In this document: in pieces, positions 12,389-25,185 of the stretch
Layout: each line of letters begins with the position of its first letter
Numbering within the stretch: position 1 is the stretch's first letter
NCBI GenBank assembly: GCA_950295325.1
Contig: OX485807.1
Span: 16,211,001-16,275,000, forward strand
DNA: 64,000 nt
Direction: 5' to 3'
Source: Polytrichum commune
Taxonomy: Eukaryota; Streptophyta; Polytrichopsida; Polytrichales; Polytrichaceae
Program-made: the position numbers and the translations under genes
Notes under the pieces: model-generated
Seen by the model: only the letters and a program-made list of their open reading frames with translations
What the model was told of the DNA's origin: nothing
Database searches by the model: none

Positions 12389-13353
12389 TCATGCTATGAT
12401 AGAACTTTTGACACTGGTTAGGTGTGATGGAATGGAAAGAAGCTTGCGCATGCTCCCATAATTGAAGCAATCATTGGTAAGTGTTGAAGACTCATTTAAT
12501 TTCCATTTCACAAGTGCCCGCACATGCACAATTGGATTTAGGTTAGGTGATTCAGGAGGCCAAGTAAGTACATCAAAATTTGCATTGACAACCACTGCTT
12601 CACTAATTTTGTAGTATGTTTAGGATCATTATCATGCTGAAATATGACATGAAAAGGGTTGAAATAGTACCTTTCAATTGTCCTCAAGACTCCATCTTGA
12701 AAAATGCTAAGATATAGAGTTTGTGTCATCTTCCCCTCTACCTTGCACATGGAACCCATGCCACGGGAAGTCATACAACCCCACACAAAAATTGCACCAC
12801 CTTCATGTTTAACTGTCTAACTCACTTGATGAGCTTGTAATTGAGATTCTCCATTTTTCATCCAACACCAAGCGTGACCATCAAACTAAAATGATCAATC
12901 TTAGTCTCATCACTAAAAATCACCCTATACCAATCATGGATAGTCTAATCTTGATGACATTGAACAAATTCCAACCTGCAGCGCACATTCTTGGTTGTGA
13001 GCAACAATTTTTTTTTGCTTCTCTAACAACCCAATACATGCTTCATGAAGTGCACGCCTCACTATTTTGGTGTTCTCTACCACATTCAAGTGCTCACTCA
13101 AAGCATTCCTCACGTCTACAATATTATCTAGTCCACCAATTGTGGTGGCTCTTACACACGCTCGTCTTTGAGCAGGGGAGATGTTTTTTAGGCGCCCTCC
13201 TCTTGCAGGCGCCACATGAGAAACACACTCTCTACGAATCCTAGAGCATGCAGATTGAGAGATACCCAACAACTTTGACACTTCACATGTACTAAGCCCA
13301 TCCTGCAACATGGCTATAGCATTCAACCTCTTCTCCTTTGTTAATGCTCTCAT
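12389..13353 (-). pseudogene. Tc1-type transposase, DD34E-like, decayed
   Basis: This is a broken DDE transposase of the Tc1/mariner superfamily. It reads from an ATG at 13353; the open frame extends a few codons upstream but only with TTG. Two helix-turn-helix regions come first: residues 5-45 around EVSKLLGISQSACSRI, then a GGRLKNISPAQR linker and a second helix set. The frame stops at 12934. Just beyond it the first catalytic Asp is readable in FSDETKI (codon 12909-12911). The second lies in HDNDPKHT (12631-12633). After a 1-base deletion near 12590 comes WPPESPNLNPI, where the expected third acidic residue is Val (GTG, 12527-12529). Allowing for the deletion, 34 residues separate it from Asp2, the Tc1 spacing rather than the DD39D usual for plant mariners. 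The Glu-to-Val and Trp-to-Arg changes, stops and frameshifts make it inactive. Terminal repeats were not identified. Confidence 0.85.
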
Positions 13354-14028
13354 GCGCAAAGAAAATCTTCACAACTATAAGAGAAAATGTCCTAAGAGGC
13401 CATAGTACTAACCAAAAGTGAGAAGAAGAACCCTAGGCGATGTTGTGAACTTAGTCTTGCAATTGAAGGTGAGTGATGAAAACAATTAAAAAACACGGTT
13501 AATAAACCCAACTTCATTCAAAATGCAATTTCTCTCTCGTTGCTATAGAACTCAAGCTGAACTTTGAAAGGATGATAGCCAACTTGGTTGTGCATCTTAC
13601 ATAATTTACAATGTGGCAAAAAGATTAATACTCTTCCAAATATGGCTTCACAAAATTGATTTTTTTGATGATTGACTCAGTTTTGAGAATTAGTGTAGAT
13701 GCTATTATTTTATTTGTAATTTTCAATGGTTGTCGCTAGCAATTGATAGGGGGCTCCAATACACCAAAGTATGTTTTATGTGTGTATGGTGATCAAAGCA
13801 TGTGTTGGGAGGATACTTTGCTCAAGGGATTCATTTTCACATAATTCAAAATGCAATTATGATATATTTGAAAGTGAGTCTTCTTTGACCTAGTGAGCGA
13901 CCACCATGTTCAACACAATAGGCACTTTAGGAAGGGCATGGTCTTCCCACTATTTTTCTTCCACTATATTTTTTTTCTAAATATGTTCGTGTAGATCTAA
14001 AATCTATTATGATAGTAGATCATGAAAG

Positions 14029-14571
14029 CTACACCGTTTATGGGATTTAGTGTCACATGCCTAATAGTGTCACTTACCCTATTTTGAGGCATATGCTAGG
14101 TTACACTAATGATCAACAAATTTTGTCACTAGTGTCACCTTGTGACACTTGGCGTTCAAGTGTGCTTACTAATATTGGCATGAGTATGTTCCATGATGTT
14201 ATGAGGTGTGTGCCTATGTTACACATTGGGCTTCAAGTTGACTAAAGTGTACACAAATGACACTTGGTATTAGGATGCTCAAAAGTATTTTCCTCTTGCA
14301 TATTCACTTATAAACACATGACATGTGCCATTAGTACGCTCGATAATATTTCCCCCTCTCATACTATAATGTGAAACTATCATCTCAAGCGTCCCACCAT
14401 ACTATGATAAATATCAAATTATAAATAAATTTCCACTTTAAAAAGTTACTTATGTTGACGAATAGTATCATATTCGCAATTAGCGGATGTGACACTTTGA
14501 GACCTCTAGGCATCTGGTTTAGGCCCTTTGCAAATAGTGCACGTGACACTAAACACCATAAAATCTTGTAG
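14029..14571. mobile_element. TIR MITE, CTACACCG family
   Basis: The left end is CTACACCGTTTATGGGATTT followed by AGTGTCAC. The right end is the inverted copy GTGACACTAAACACCATAAA then CTTGTAG. The same termini occur at 43904-44140 and 51492-51698. 543 bp, non-coding. The CACTACA-like end recalls CACTA elements, but no transposase or clear duplication was seen. Confidence 0.55.
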
Positions 14572-15430
14572 TGGAACTTGTACTCATATCAATCACATGT
14601 TGGTGTGTTTTACATTATTTATCAAAACTGAAGGTCTGAGTGAGGTAGTTACAAGTTGAAATTAAAACACCTTGAATTCGTAGCCCTAGCTTTGGAGAAA
14701 CGTATATCAATGCACTTTCACTCACACAAAGACACATATATGGGCATCTTACAAATAGGTACGCAAGAGACACATCTCTTAGACACATATTTCCTACTAA
14801 ATATGTAAGATGCGCATCTCATACACATATATGCCTTCCAAGTATGTGTAACTTAGGTCTACATAAATCGTGTAAGATACACATCTTGGTTGTTCCTTGA
14901 TACTTCTTAGACACTATGCAATCGGAGGAAAGTTCTCAATTGAAACGCAACCATTCTTTCAAACAAATCATCAAACATCACTTGCACACACATAGCATTG
15001 TTAACTCTTAGAATGCCCAAGAGGCACACTATGGGCTTTGGTGATGCATTTTTCATGCCATTTATCTACACAATCACATATTTAGTCTAACCTTATGGAC
15101 TACGGCCCTTACTCAAACTCACACATGGAATGCAAGGTTCGAAACTATGAGGATGTTTTATGGCAGCATATGCATGCTCTACTAATAAGAAACTTGAAAA
15201 AATTTCCTAGACAAAACATTGACCAACATGTTGGCTCATACATGTGAGTGTGCACATGTCATGCACACATTAGAATTCAACACATGTGTAGAGATTTTAT
15301 TTTAAGATAGAGAAATTACGTGAGAAGATTAACAATCCGACGATAGAACACAAGAGTGGAGCTTGATGTTTTTCGAGTCAAAGTATATATCTTTCAATTT
15401 TTTTGGAAGTGAAAGCCATAGACGGCCTTA
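14572..15430. other. No recognisable gene
   Basis: AT-rich DNA with no meaningful ORF. A short local repetition of the motif ACACATAT..CATCT occurs at 14700-14890. Confidence 0.5.
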
Positions 15431-16402
15431 GGGCCACTTCACACATGAGCCAAGAGCCGTGACCATGAAATTGTGAGAGCCCAAAAGAAAGTGTCCAAAG
15501 GCCGTCCCAAGACACCTTCAAAATTATGTAGTACGGTCACAGATCTTCAAGTGTATGAAATCATATGTGACCGGGCCCTCAATCAAATGTTGTTTCAATG
15601 CATTTCTATTCATGCGGATCCTCATACATGATAAAATAGAATAAATCAACAGTGGTGAGCGTTCGGAGTGCCATGGTCTCCCGGTTTTGTGTTAGGTGTA
15701 CCTCCAAGAGGTGGTTGTTGAAAATAGTCCAAGTGACCATGAAACATGATCCATTCGATGCCATGTAGGAATCCCTATAGACTTTACATCCATCTTGCAT
15801 TCCATTTCTTCATTGTCCCTCAAACCTAATGTGGAGCGAACTTGGACCGGCTCCGTTTTTTCCACCAATGAGAGTGCTCAAAGTGTAATGGTCATGGGCA
15901 CTCAAGGCCACTTCACACATGAGACTAAGAGTCCGTGTTTAGTACACTTCAAGCACTCTATAGTAGAAAAGGTGGAGCCGGTCCAAGATTGCTTCATACT
16001 ACGCTTGAGGAACCAATGGAGTAAGTGATTGCAAGATGCATGTAAAATCTACATGGATTCCTCCACGGCATTGAATGGATCATGTTTCATGGTCACTTGG
16101 ACTATTTTCAAAAACCACCTCTTGGAGGTAGGCCTAACACAAAACTGGGAGATCATGGCACTTTGAATGCTCACCACCGTTCACTTGTTCTATTTTATTA
16201 TGTGTGAGGACCCGCATGAATAGAAATTTATTGAAATAGCATTTGGTTGAGGTCCCAGTCACAGAAGACTTCACACTACACTTGAGGGTCCGTGATCACA
16301 CTACATTGTTTTGGAGGTGTGTTGGGACGGCCTTTGGACACTTTTTGTTTGGGCTCTCACAATTTTAGGGTCACAACGCTTGGCTTGTGTGTGAAGTGGC
16401 CC
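15431..16402. mobile_element. Head-to-head dimer of a GGGCCACTTC Harbinger-like MITE
   Basis: Outer ends are GGGCCACTTCACACATGAGC and its inverse. The left half (15431 to about 15899) is an inverted copy of the unit at 18861-19368, and the right half (about 15902-16402) is a direct copy. A terminus-like GGCCACTTCACACATGAG sits at the joint near 15905. Outer flanks are TTA and TAA. The ORFs inside mirror one another and are shadows of the repeat. Confidence 0.7.
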
Positions 16403-16405
16403 TAA

Positions 16406-17296
16406 GGGCCACTTCACACTATAGCCGAAGGTTGAGAGGCCGTCGATTTCCGCCAATCATGTTACAAGAAACCGAGAATTCGGCCTCTCGACCCCACACC
16501 AAGGCCAAAAGTCCAAAGGTTGTCGCAATTTAAAATGCTTGCTTTTTGACAAAGGCGACATACTCTCGAAGGAAGTTTGGGTCGGATGGGAATGGAAACC
16601 CAAGCTATGGTCGAGAGGCCGTTGGTTTATTTTCATTAAAAAATCAACCATCGATAAGATCTTGGCCGTTAGATTGGAGGGGCTGTTTTGGGCAAGGAAT
16701 AAAGTGGGATGCTCCTTTGGGTTTGGATTTTGGGCTTAGCCTTTGGAGGCTTCACACTATGCCCAGTTGAAGGCTCCAATTCTTATATTTTATTGGCTAA
16801 ACAAATAAATAATAAACAAATACTAAAAATATAATAATTAAAACCACATTAGTATATATCGGCAACGGGCACAATTCCCCCTGCCACGAGAAAGACGGAC
16901 TGCTAGATGACATAAACATCACACTCCCAATACTTACGCAAACACACTCACTAGTATCTAAAACACCAAGAGTTAAAACCCTGCACCAAACAAATCCAAG
17001 ACTAACGAGTCCTTATTGGGTACTGGTTCTATCTGTTATTGGTTACTTGTGACTATAGTGTCTACTCTCGAAAGGGGGAAGTAGTTCTATACCTCTATTC
17101 CTTTGCCCAGTGGGCTTAGGTCTAGGGGTGGAACGAACAGACACTTCATTCACGTCAGCCTCCTAACGGAGACCGAAGTTTCTCTTCTCTTCTTTTTTAT
17201 TGGCTATTTTCAGCCCATATCTTTGGACTCTCAACAAAGTTTGGCCATTCAATCCCACAACCTCTTGACTTGGATAGGCATAGTGTGAAACGGCCC
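16406..17296. mobile_element. Related GGGCC-ended TIR element
   Basis: The left end is GGGCCACTTCACACTATAGC; the right end, inverted, is GGGCCGTTTCACACTATGCC. It abuts the preceding dimer, with only TAA between them. About 890 bp with no transposase motif. Repeated GAGAGGCCG motifs occur in the left portion. An internal TTCACACTATGCC at 16750 suggests a nested or rearranged copy. Confidence 0.5.
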
Positions 17297-17320
17297 ACAG
17301 TCTCGTGTGTGAAAAGGCCC

Positions 17321-18860
17321 TTATTAGGGAGCCATTGTCTTTCAATTGCAAGTATAAGTGGGCTCCCTATATATATATAATCCGTCCTTTGTTGAACCAG
17401 GAACCCCATGTGCTAATATGGTGGCTGCACATGGATGTTATTTATAGAATGCACATATTCATATACGATGGAATTAAAAAAATTAAAAATAATGTGGCGT
17501 TCTCAAAACAACCTCACTCGGTTCTTCAAGTGCCCCTGCAAATGCTACACTAAATACGATACTTAGAGTCATCAATTCTAATTGTCTCCCTCAATACTAC
17601 TTGTAAACCGGGGTGAAGTGTCGCCAACACTCAACGTTAACCCCACATTATTTGTCGTCCCTTGTAACCTTTTTGGGGGGATTATAGATAGACAGCGTTG
17701 CAAATACTGTCACTTAACAAATACTGTCACTTAACAAAGTGAACTTTCATCCAAAGTGCTTGAAGTGTAGTAGTGGTCACGGGCTCTCAGTCTCATGTGT
17801 GAAGTGGCCCTAAGAAGCTTAGAAAACCTTATTATTATTACTATTATTAGTTGACATCTCATGACAAAAAAAATGTTTTAAAATTCTCGGAACAGGTAAA
17901 AGATACGTATGGTTATGAATCGTGCCAAATCTCGGTCAAAATACCAGGTACAGAAAAACTAGATTTGGGAAGAGGGAAAAAAATAATTCAACTCTCTACT
18001 CTCATATTTAGGTGCTCCTCCTTATGTGATTGAAGAGACCCGAAACCTCGACTATTAATGGGTCCCAAATCGGACAAAAACGGTAAAATTGCAGGCTAGG
18101 CAATCCACGGACACATGGTTTCGAGTGTCAACCATGTACGAATGGTAACTCATAGTCCGCCAAAGCCACGCAACTTGAAGGCCCGGGCCAATGAGGGACG
18201 AGATCGAGATGTGATAATAGTACTAAGCTTCCATGCAACCAACTGTAAGTAAAAGTACACTATTAAATATGGTATTTATTGTCATATGGTTTATTTTTAT
18301 GCCAATATGGTAACTTTTCGGATGACACTTCGTATTAAAAAAGTGAGCGAGTATTGCCACGGATGATGGATGAGTTCATCCGTTGGCCAAACCCTTACCT
18401 TCTCTTGTCACCACCTTGTGATGAAATATTGTCATGGGTGATTGAAATTTGGATGAAAATAGCACTTGGTAAGTGACAGTGATTGCAACGCTGTATATCT
18501 ATAATCCCCCCAAAAGTTTACAAGGAACGAGAGTTAATGTGGGGTTAACATTGAGTGTTGGCGACACTTCACCCCGGTTTACAAGTAGTATTGAGGGAGA
18601 CAATTAGAATTGGTGACTCTAAGTATCGTATTTAGTGTAGCATTTGCAGGGGCACTTGAACAACCGAGTGAGGTTGTTTTGAGAACGCCACATTTTAATT
18701 TTTTTAATTCCATCGTATATGAACATGCGCATTCTATAAATAACATCCATGTGCAGCCACCATATTAGCACATGGGGTTCCTGGTTTAACAAAGGACGGA
18801 TTATATATATAGAGAGAGCTTACTTATACTCACAATCGAAAGTCAATGGCTCCCTAATAA
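17321..18860. repeat. Long inverted repeat (foldback), arms about 400 bp
   Basis: The arm 17321-17740 is repeated inverted at about 18470-18860, with well over 90 percent identity over most of its length. The outer ends are TTATTAGGGAGCCATTG and the inverse. The symmetry extends about 20 bp further out on both sides into termini of the GGGCCACTTC family. The arms contain CTACACTAAATACGATACTT, a motif shared with the CTACACT elements elsewhere. The ~730-bp centre is unrelated AT-rich DNA that includes another GGGCC terminus at 17771-17810. Confidence 0.8.
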
Positions 18861-19368
18861 GGGCCACTTCACACATGAGACTGAGAGCCTGTGACCATTA
18901 CACTTCAAGCACTCTCATTGGTGGAAAAGGCGGAGCCGGTCCAAGTTCGCTTCACACTACGCTTGAGGGACCGATGGAGTAGGTGAATGCAAGATGGATG
19001 TAAAGTCTACATGGATTCCTATGTGGTATCAAATGGATCATGTTTCAAGGTCACTTGGATTGTTTTCAAAAACCATCTCTTAGAGGTAGGTCTAACACAA
19101 AACTGGGAGACCCTGGCACTCCGATCCGAACGCTCACCACCGTTGATGTATTCTATTTTATCATGTGTGAGGACCCGCACGAATAGAAATGCATTGAAAT
19201 AGCATTTGGTTGAGGACCTGGTCACATATGACTTCACACTACACTTGAGGATCCGTGACCACACTACATGATTTTGGAGGTGTGTGTGTTGGGACGGCCT
19301 TTGGACACTTTCTATGGGGCTCTCACAATTTCATGGTCACGGCTCTTGGCTCGTGTGTGAAGTGGCCC
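18861..19368 (+). mobile_element. Harbinger-like MITE, monomer copy
   Basis: The ends are GGGCCACTTCACACATGAGA and the inverted GGGCCACTTCACACACGAGC. It is 508 bp, flanked by TAA and TTA. It is co-linear with the right half of the dimer at 15902-16402, so this is probably the basic unit of the family. No coding capacity. Confidence 0.7.
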
Positions 19369-19462
19369 TTAGCTACATAAAAACATCTTTATTTTATTTT
19401 TCTAATATTGTAAGAACTCAAAATTTATGCAGAGGAAGATTCTTTGTTTGAGAAAACAACTA

Positions 19463-19918
19463 CTGCTCTCCCTCTTTAGTATGACACGTTTGGGAAACAC
19501 AAAAAGTCGTATTATCGAGCTGCCGTCTTCTCATCAACATGACAAATGGCGTAAAGTTGTTGTATTATTGAGGGAATATGAAAATATAAATAATATGAGC
19601 TTAAAAACATATACAACGAGTTTAAGCAATATAGATGTTTAAACTAATTGCCATTAAGTTCCCAATGATAAGTGATGTTCCCAAGTAGTTCCAAAGTGAA
19701 AATGGCTGTATTTTAGATGTACATAACATAGTAGAAAGGAATTTTAGCATTAACTACCTCTTTAATATGACAAAATGGAGAATCTAAATGTCGCATTATC
19801 GAGTGTCGTAATCGTATAAAAGAGGGAATTTTGAACTAAGAAGTTTGGTCTTACAAAAATGTGTCCGTAATATTGAGGGTGTCGTATAAACGAGTGTCAT
19901 ATTAATGAGGTTAGACTG
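19463..19918. mobile_element. Pogo/Emigrant-like MITE, copy 1
   Basis: It is flanked by TA on both sides (19461-62, 19919-20). The right end, inverted, begins CAGTCTAACCTCATTAATAT, which resembles the CAGTAAAACCTC-type ends of plant pogo-like (Lemi1/Emigrant) elements. The left end reads CTGCTCTCCCTCTTTAGTAT then GACAC. Internal motifs such as TCGTATTATCGAG recur. The second copy is at 47973-48662. Confidence 0.6.
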
Positions 19919-21522
19919 TATAGGCTCCAGTAAAACTGGGACCAACTCTTGAACTTAAAAGAATCACGCCTGTGGTATGATTATAGTCACCCAGAATTTT
20001 TTTTTGGTTTGGCAAATCTCATAAGTATGTGTCATATATACCATGTGTAAATGCTAGTATATGTGAAGTTTGACCCAATACTGGGTTGACTCAATGGCCA
20101 ATATATCTAACGCTTTTTCCATCAAGAAGAGATTGTGCACATCATTGAAGAACTTTATCAAATGATTTGTTGGACAAGATGACATATTCTGACTGAGGTA
20201 TATGTGTTTGAATGTGTGAAACTTTGGGTGGAGAGCATAAACTTTTCCCAAGGGAGTTAACGCAAAGAAAGATCTTTCAAGATTGCTTACTTGCTTCATA
20301 GTATTATTAAGCAATGTGCATTTGTTCATGTGGGCCCTAAGAACATAACCATGAAATACCCAAACCCAGTGCAAGTACAAACTTAATATGAGTCTTCTTG
20401 TACTAGGTTGGGGCATCCCATGGTTATGTTCTCAAGGCACACATGAAGGAACATAACCATGGGATGTCCCAACCTAGTACAAGGAGACTCAATGATGTTT
20501 ATGTTCTTGTTTGTTTGCTCATACTGAATTGTCACTATACATGTAGCTAAGCCTCCAAATTCTTGCAAGTTGCACGGGTAGGTCACTTAGTGCATTTTAA
20601 AAACGACGTGCGGCATAATATAGAGAGGATTAAAATCATTTGAAATAAAAATTATAAAGGAATTCCAAATAATGAAGGGGCCATTAAATGTAGACAATCC
20701 CATTATAAGTAAGTTAGATGGACATAAAATGTGGGCCATTATTTTTTTGTAAAATTAATATAGGGGCTGAAGATAAGGATCCTAGAAGGTATGTTTAGTA
20801 TGTTTGCTATGGTCTCCTATGTGTTTTCTTCATAACTTTGTTTGCAATGATATTACTGTTTGCACCCTTCTTTGTTTCCATGGTTTCCCTTAACACTCGT
20901 CAATGCGTTAGGAAGTAGATTAGCTTTTATTACTTAAAAGGAATATAGAGTACAAAAAATTGCAGTGACTTGGACAATATAAGTAATGGAAGGGTGCAAA
21001 CAAATGGGTCATTTTTGAAATTTAAGTAATTATAGGGAGGCTTTAATTCAACCCTTGAAGGTAAATAGCCCCAAAACAAAAAAACCCCCAGCCGCACGTG
21101 GTGCACAAAAATGCCTTAGAGTGACCTACCCGTGGCAAGTTGGTTGCTCTCGTTCCCCCTAATTATGTCTTCATAACTTGCAAAGGAAGGAAATCATAGG
21201 CCTGATTATGCATAGACAATCAATTGTTGCGTTCCGAGCCAACCGGTCTGGAATGATTGCTTCCGCTTGTTCAAATTGAATCATCACTTACATCATCAAC
21301 AATGATATCCATAACGTTACTCAATGTGCAGTTCTCATTCCATGGACCCTCAGAACATAACGATGGGATGCTCGAAACGTCGCGCATGGAGACTCAAATT
21401 CAGACTCAACTCCCAACATCCAACCATTATATTAAGAAGACCCACATCGGCGAGTAATGTTGTGTCTAAACACCTACCCAACTGTATCAAAAAACAAGAC
21501 TATCATATCTAGGTACTTGGAC
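19919..21522. other. No recognisable gene; hairpin and short duplicated fragment
   Basis: The minus-strand ORF at 20054-20416 shares a segment (FFNDVHNLFL type) with one at 23706-23945 (FFHIVHNLFP). The two regions are therefore diverged copies of one sequence, of unknown function. The rest is AT-rich without motifs, apart from the hairpin at 20390-20490 described separately. Confidence 0.4.
20390..20490 (+). repeat. Near-perfect 43-bp stem-loop
   Basis: The arm 20390-20432 pairs with 20448-20490 around a loop of about 15 nt. Of 43 positions, 40 are Watson-Crick. The two internal differences become G-U wobbles in a + strand RNA. The stem has no bulge. It could be a miRNA-like or siRNA-producing foldback, or the residue of a small palindromic MITE. 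A third, diverged copy of one arm lies just upstream near 20341. Confidence 0.6.
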
Positions 21523-21610
21523 ATAACATTATTCAGATCCATAACAATGTTATGTGGGAAAGACAATATTCTACAGAATATTCCCTGATATTCCCCACAT
21601 TCAGTCTGAA
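21523..21610. mobile_element. Hairpin MITE family, single-arm copy
   Basis: It starts CATAACATTATTCAGATCCA then TAACAATGTTATGTGGGA, followed by AATATTCTACAGAATATTCC. It matches the left arms at 52599 and 58743; the right arm is missing. Confidence 0.6.
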
Positions 21611-24600
21611 AAATATAAAATAATAATATAATCTTTGCATAACCGATTCATCACTTGGGTCAATACTATTCGACTACCATATTGATACTAGACTAATTTT
21701 GTCTAGATTTGAAGTCTATTGCTTGGTATTGTTATGTAGACCTGAATGATATCAAAAAGACGAAAAATCCTCAAATACCCATGACCTACTGGTAGTACCA
21801 AAAATTGCGAAAAAACCATCGTCATACATAACCTTCACATCGTCCTACACTGGAGAATCATAACTTCACAATACGTTTTCAATGGCTGTTCGTGACATTA
21901 AAACACGAGCTTCGGAAATGGACATTCCAACCGTTGATTTGGTGAGATACTTTATGTTGAACGGACTCGTATTTTGACGATGATTAACGTTGTCTAATAT
22001 TTCAAGGTGGAGGCTGCTTCCAAACTGTTTGGAAATTTGGAACTTCTGTAGGAGGAGAGAACTTTGAGAGATTGGGGGAAGGCAGAGTTTCATCTCTCCA
22101 TGTCTGTATCTAATGCAGTCTTGACGGTGGGAGAAATCTAGCATTCTACATGCTAAAATTGCGACGAACATCACGATGTTCACCTGTCACATTGATGCTA
22201 ACAAAAATATATGTTATGAGTAGGTGAACAACAACCCAAAAAGTTTATGGAATGTACTGGAGATGTGACGCACAGACGAACGACAAACTAAATGAAAATC
22301 ACTTTGAACGATGCATAACATTTCTGGGTTCCATCTACCACTGACCCTCGTTCATAAAAAGAATTTAAAGAGTTCGACCACGGATCAGGAGTAAACATGT
22401 TTTGGATTATAATAACAACGATGGCTTCGATCTCAGTGTCGCACCAAGATTCTTATGGAGCACGGCATCTTTTATTATTATTCAAAACGGACGAGAGAGG
22501 ATAAGGTTTTAGTGATATTTACGTGTCGTCTGACTTGCTTACTTTGTGAATACTTGTACCGAGAGCATCAAAGGGAATAAAGCGACAATGTCTACAAGAA
22601 CGAAATGACATGCCGTTGTATTCCAAAGCTTGCCATTATCAATTCCAGCAAATACTGTTGGAAATGGAAAACATCCTCCACAAATGTTGCAACCCTAGTG
22701 GAGACCAACGGCATTATAATTTGGTGCACAGATTTGACGAGGTTCATAGTGATTTCGGCAATTGTCTTTGTCTGTGCGAGGTATATGAAAATCATGAATG
22801 TGATTGTGGCCTCCATAACGTCCGTCCACAATTATATATGTATACTGTGTCCAAAGAAAGGTGAGGACTACCTACAGACATGAGTGCCAGTGCTTCTTGA
22901 TGGGGAAAGAAATCTGCAAAAAAATCGTTGCAAAATATTTCTTCCGATCTCTAACATCAGTGGGAAGGATGGGTCCAGTTGAACTAGTACGAGTCGAGTG
23001 TATCATCAACAGGCCAAGGTTCATAACATTGGGTACGGGAGCTCTTTACTTTGAGTATAGGCACGAATGGAGTTATAAAATGACATGAATGGCTCGTGAG
23101 TTGCTTTTCCAAGGTGGAGCTTTAAGTCAGTGAGAAATGACTCATTATTCTTGCGATTGAAGCCCACAAATGAACAAATGAAGATGCATGTTTGCAAAAG
23201 AGATTGGACTACGTCTTCAAATTTTATCGATTGTTCCACATTCAATAGTGAATATAATTGTTGGGAGGATTTATGTATGCAGTTGAAAGAATCGACAACA
23301 AGCACTTCTGAGAACCATAACTAAATCATGGCAGGTCTGATTTTTCAAACCAGTGTATGTTGATGCTTCATTGTTGATTTGCTAATACACTAGAAGTTTT
23401 GTTGTGTGAATCTAATTGGCAGAAGTTGGAGGACATGAAAATCGACCGGAATAACAACCACGTATCATAACAGTGTTAAGTTGGCTTATGAAAGTTGGCA
23501 CTGTTTGGAAGGTTGAGCTTCACATATCATGGTTAAATTCATCCACATTTGTGTGTGCTGCAAGATTCAACAGAAACAAAGGGATAAAAAAATCTGAACT
23601 TATTCATGACACTTGTCCTGAAGAGGAGAAACCTTTTGTGGCCTACGCATTGAAAGTCAAATTTTGATATGTAAATTTTGAGCAAGATGTATGATCATAT
23701 AATGGTCATCGGGTGGATTTGACCAAGGGAGTTGGGTCCACATAATGGCCATTGCGTAGGATTATTTCCTTTGGGAAGAGATTATGCACAATATGGAAGA
23801 ACTTAGTAAACAATTTATTTAACAATTCAACATAAGTTGAATAAAGTGGGTGTTTTTGAAAAACTTCGGACCACAGAGGGCACAATATCCTTTCAATGGA
23901 ATCTATGTTCTTCAAGCCTTTCATGAGAATCTTCGGCAAAAACAAGTGAGCGTGTTTTTCACATGACTTATCTGATTATGTATGCTAATCCTGTGTAAAA
24001 AGGCGGAGCCCGAGAATGTCAAATGAAAGGAGGACTTGTAAAGAATGAGCTTCTAAGAGACGCCGATATTTTTGTTTTGATATCATAGATATTGCTCAGA
24101 TTCAAGGTAAATTGGTAGAGACATGATTGGAATTAATGAAAGTTTGTCATATGAAATTTTTGATTGGTTCTTGATTTACGTCCCGCTTGTCCACAAATAT
24201 TGCAAAAACCTATTGCAACAACAACAACAACAAATCAAGAACAAGATGATCGATGGAGAAGCTATTGGATATTTGTTTATGAGATCCAACCAATGTTTGC
24301 CAGCACTACTACGAGCATCAATTTGGGCATCCACGTACATAGCCATCACGACGAGAAATTTTGTAAGCTAGTAATTTGATATCGTATGCTGATATTATTT
24401 AACATTCTCTTCAAAATTGCGCCCCTCTCAACACTAGAACATTTTAAGGCTGACAAGCAATATTTGAGTACAATGTCATGTGAGTTACTAATTATGCATT
24501 GCCCTCCTGCTAACATAAGCGTGAGGGTTAGGTGCTTGCAACTGATGTCTCTGCTTGACCTTTAACCCCTAATCAAATGCTTTTGGAGCTCGATTTGGGC

Positions 24601-25185
24601 TTCTCATGTCATATTTTAAAATTGTATAAACGTGAATATACATTGTGATGTGATTTTTTCGGTAAATAGCAATAGCTTGTTATCATGAAAGGTTGCACTT
24701 CTTGACACCCACTCAAAGTAATTTAAAAAGAATTTCATGAAGATTTCATATCTTCTAATACAAAGCACACCTACGCAATCAATTGGATAGGAGACTGGTA
24801 AAAGTGTTTAGGGATTGATTTTTACGCAAAGTGCATTCATGGACACCCATCAAAACCTCCACCAGCGTTGTCTTTTACTCCTCTTTATACCACCCCCCTT
24901 CCCAATGGATTTCGCTCAAGGCGAGGTCATTTGAGATCAAGGAGGAAAATAAAAAGAAACCAATAAAGTCAAATCCCCATTGCTCTTATCAGCCTCAAGG
25001 CAAAGATGCGACATGTCATGTAACCGACCACACTTGTCATTAAAATTTTCATTTCAATATCATAGTTCGTTTCATTCCACGCCTTCCTTTTGTACTTTGT
25101 GGGGATGTGTATACGGATTGTATTTCGGCCTCATCGTGGACCACTTTTGGATTTAAAAAAAATTGTGGGTTTAACGTTCACTCAT
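21611..25185. other. AT-rich stretch with short unrecognised ORFs
   Basis: Overlapping short ORFs on both strands around 21866-22183, 22592-23324 and 24123-24379 give no recognisable domain. 22592-22864 is open in three frames, suggesting an old coding sequence. One frame has a Cys-rich run (residues CLCLCEVYENHECDCG), but I cannot name it. 23706-23945 is a diverged copy of 20054-20260. Confidence 0.35.

Noticed and set aside
22605-22883. Cys-rich zinc-finger gene
   Set aside because: Cysteines lack consistent spacing and all three frames are open, so no call can be supported.
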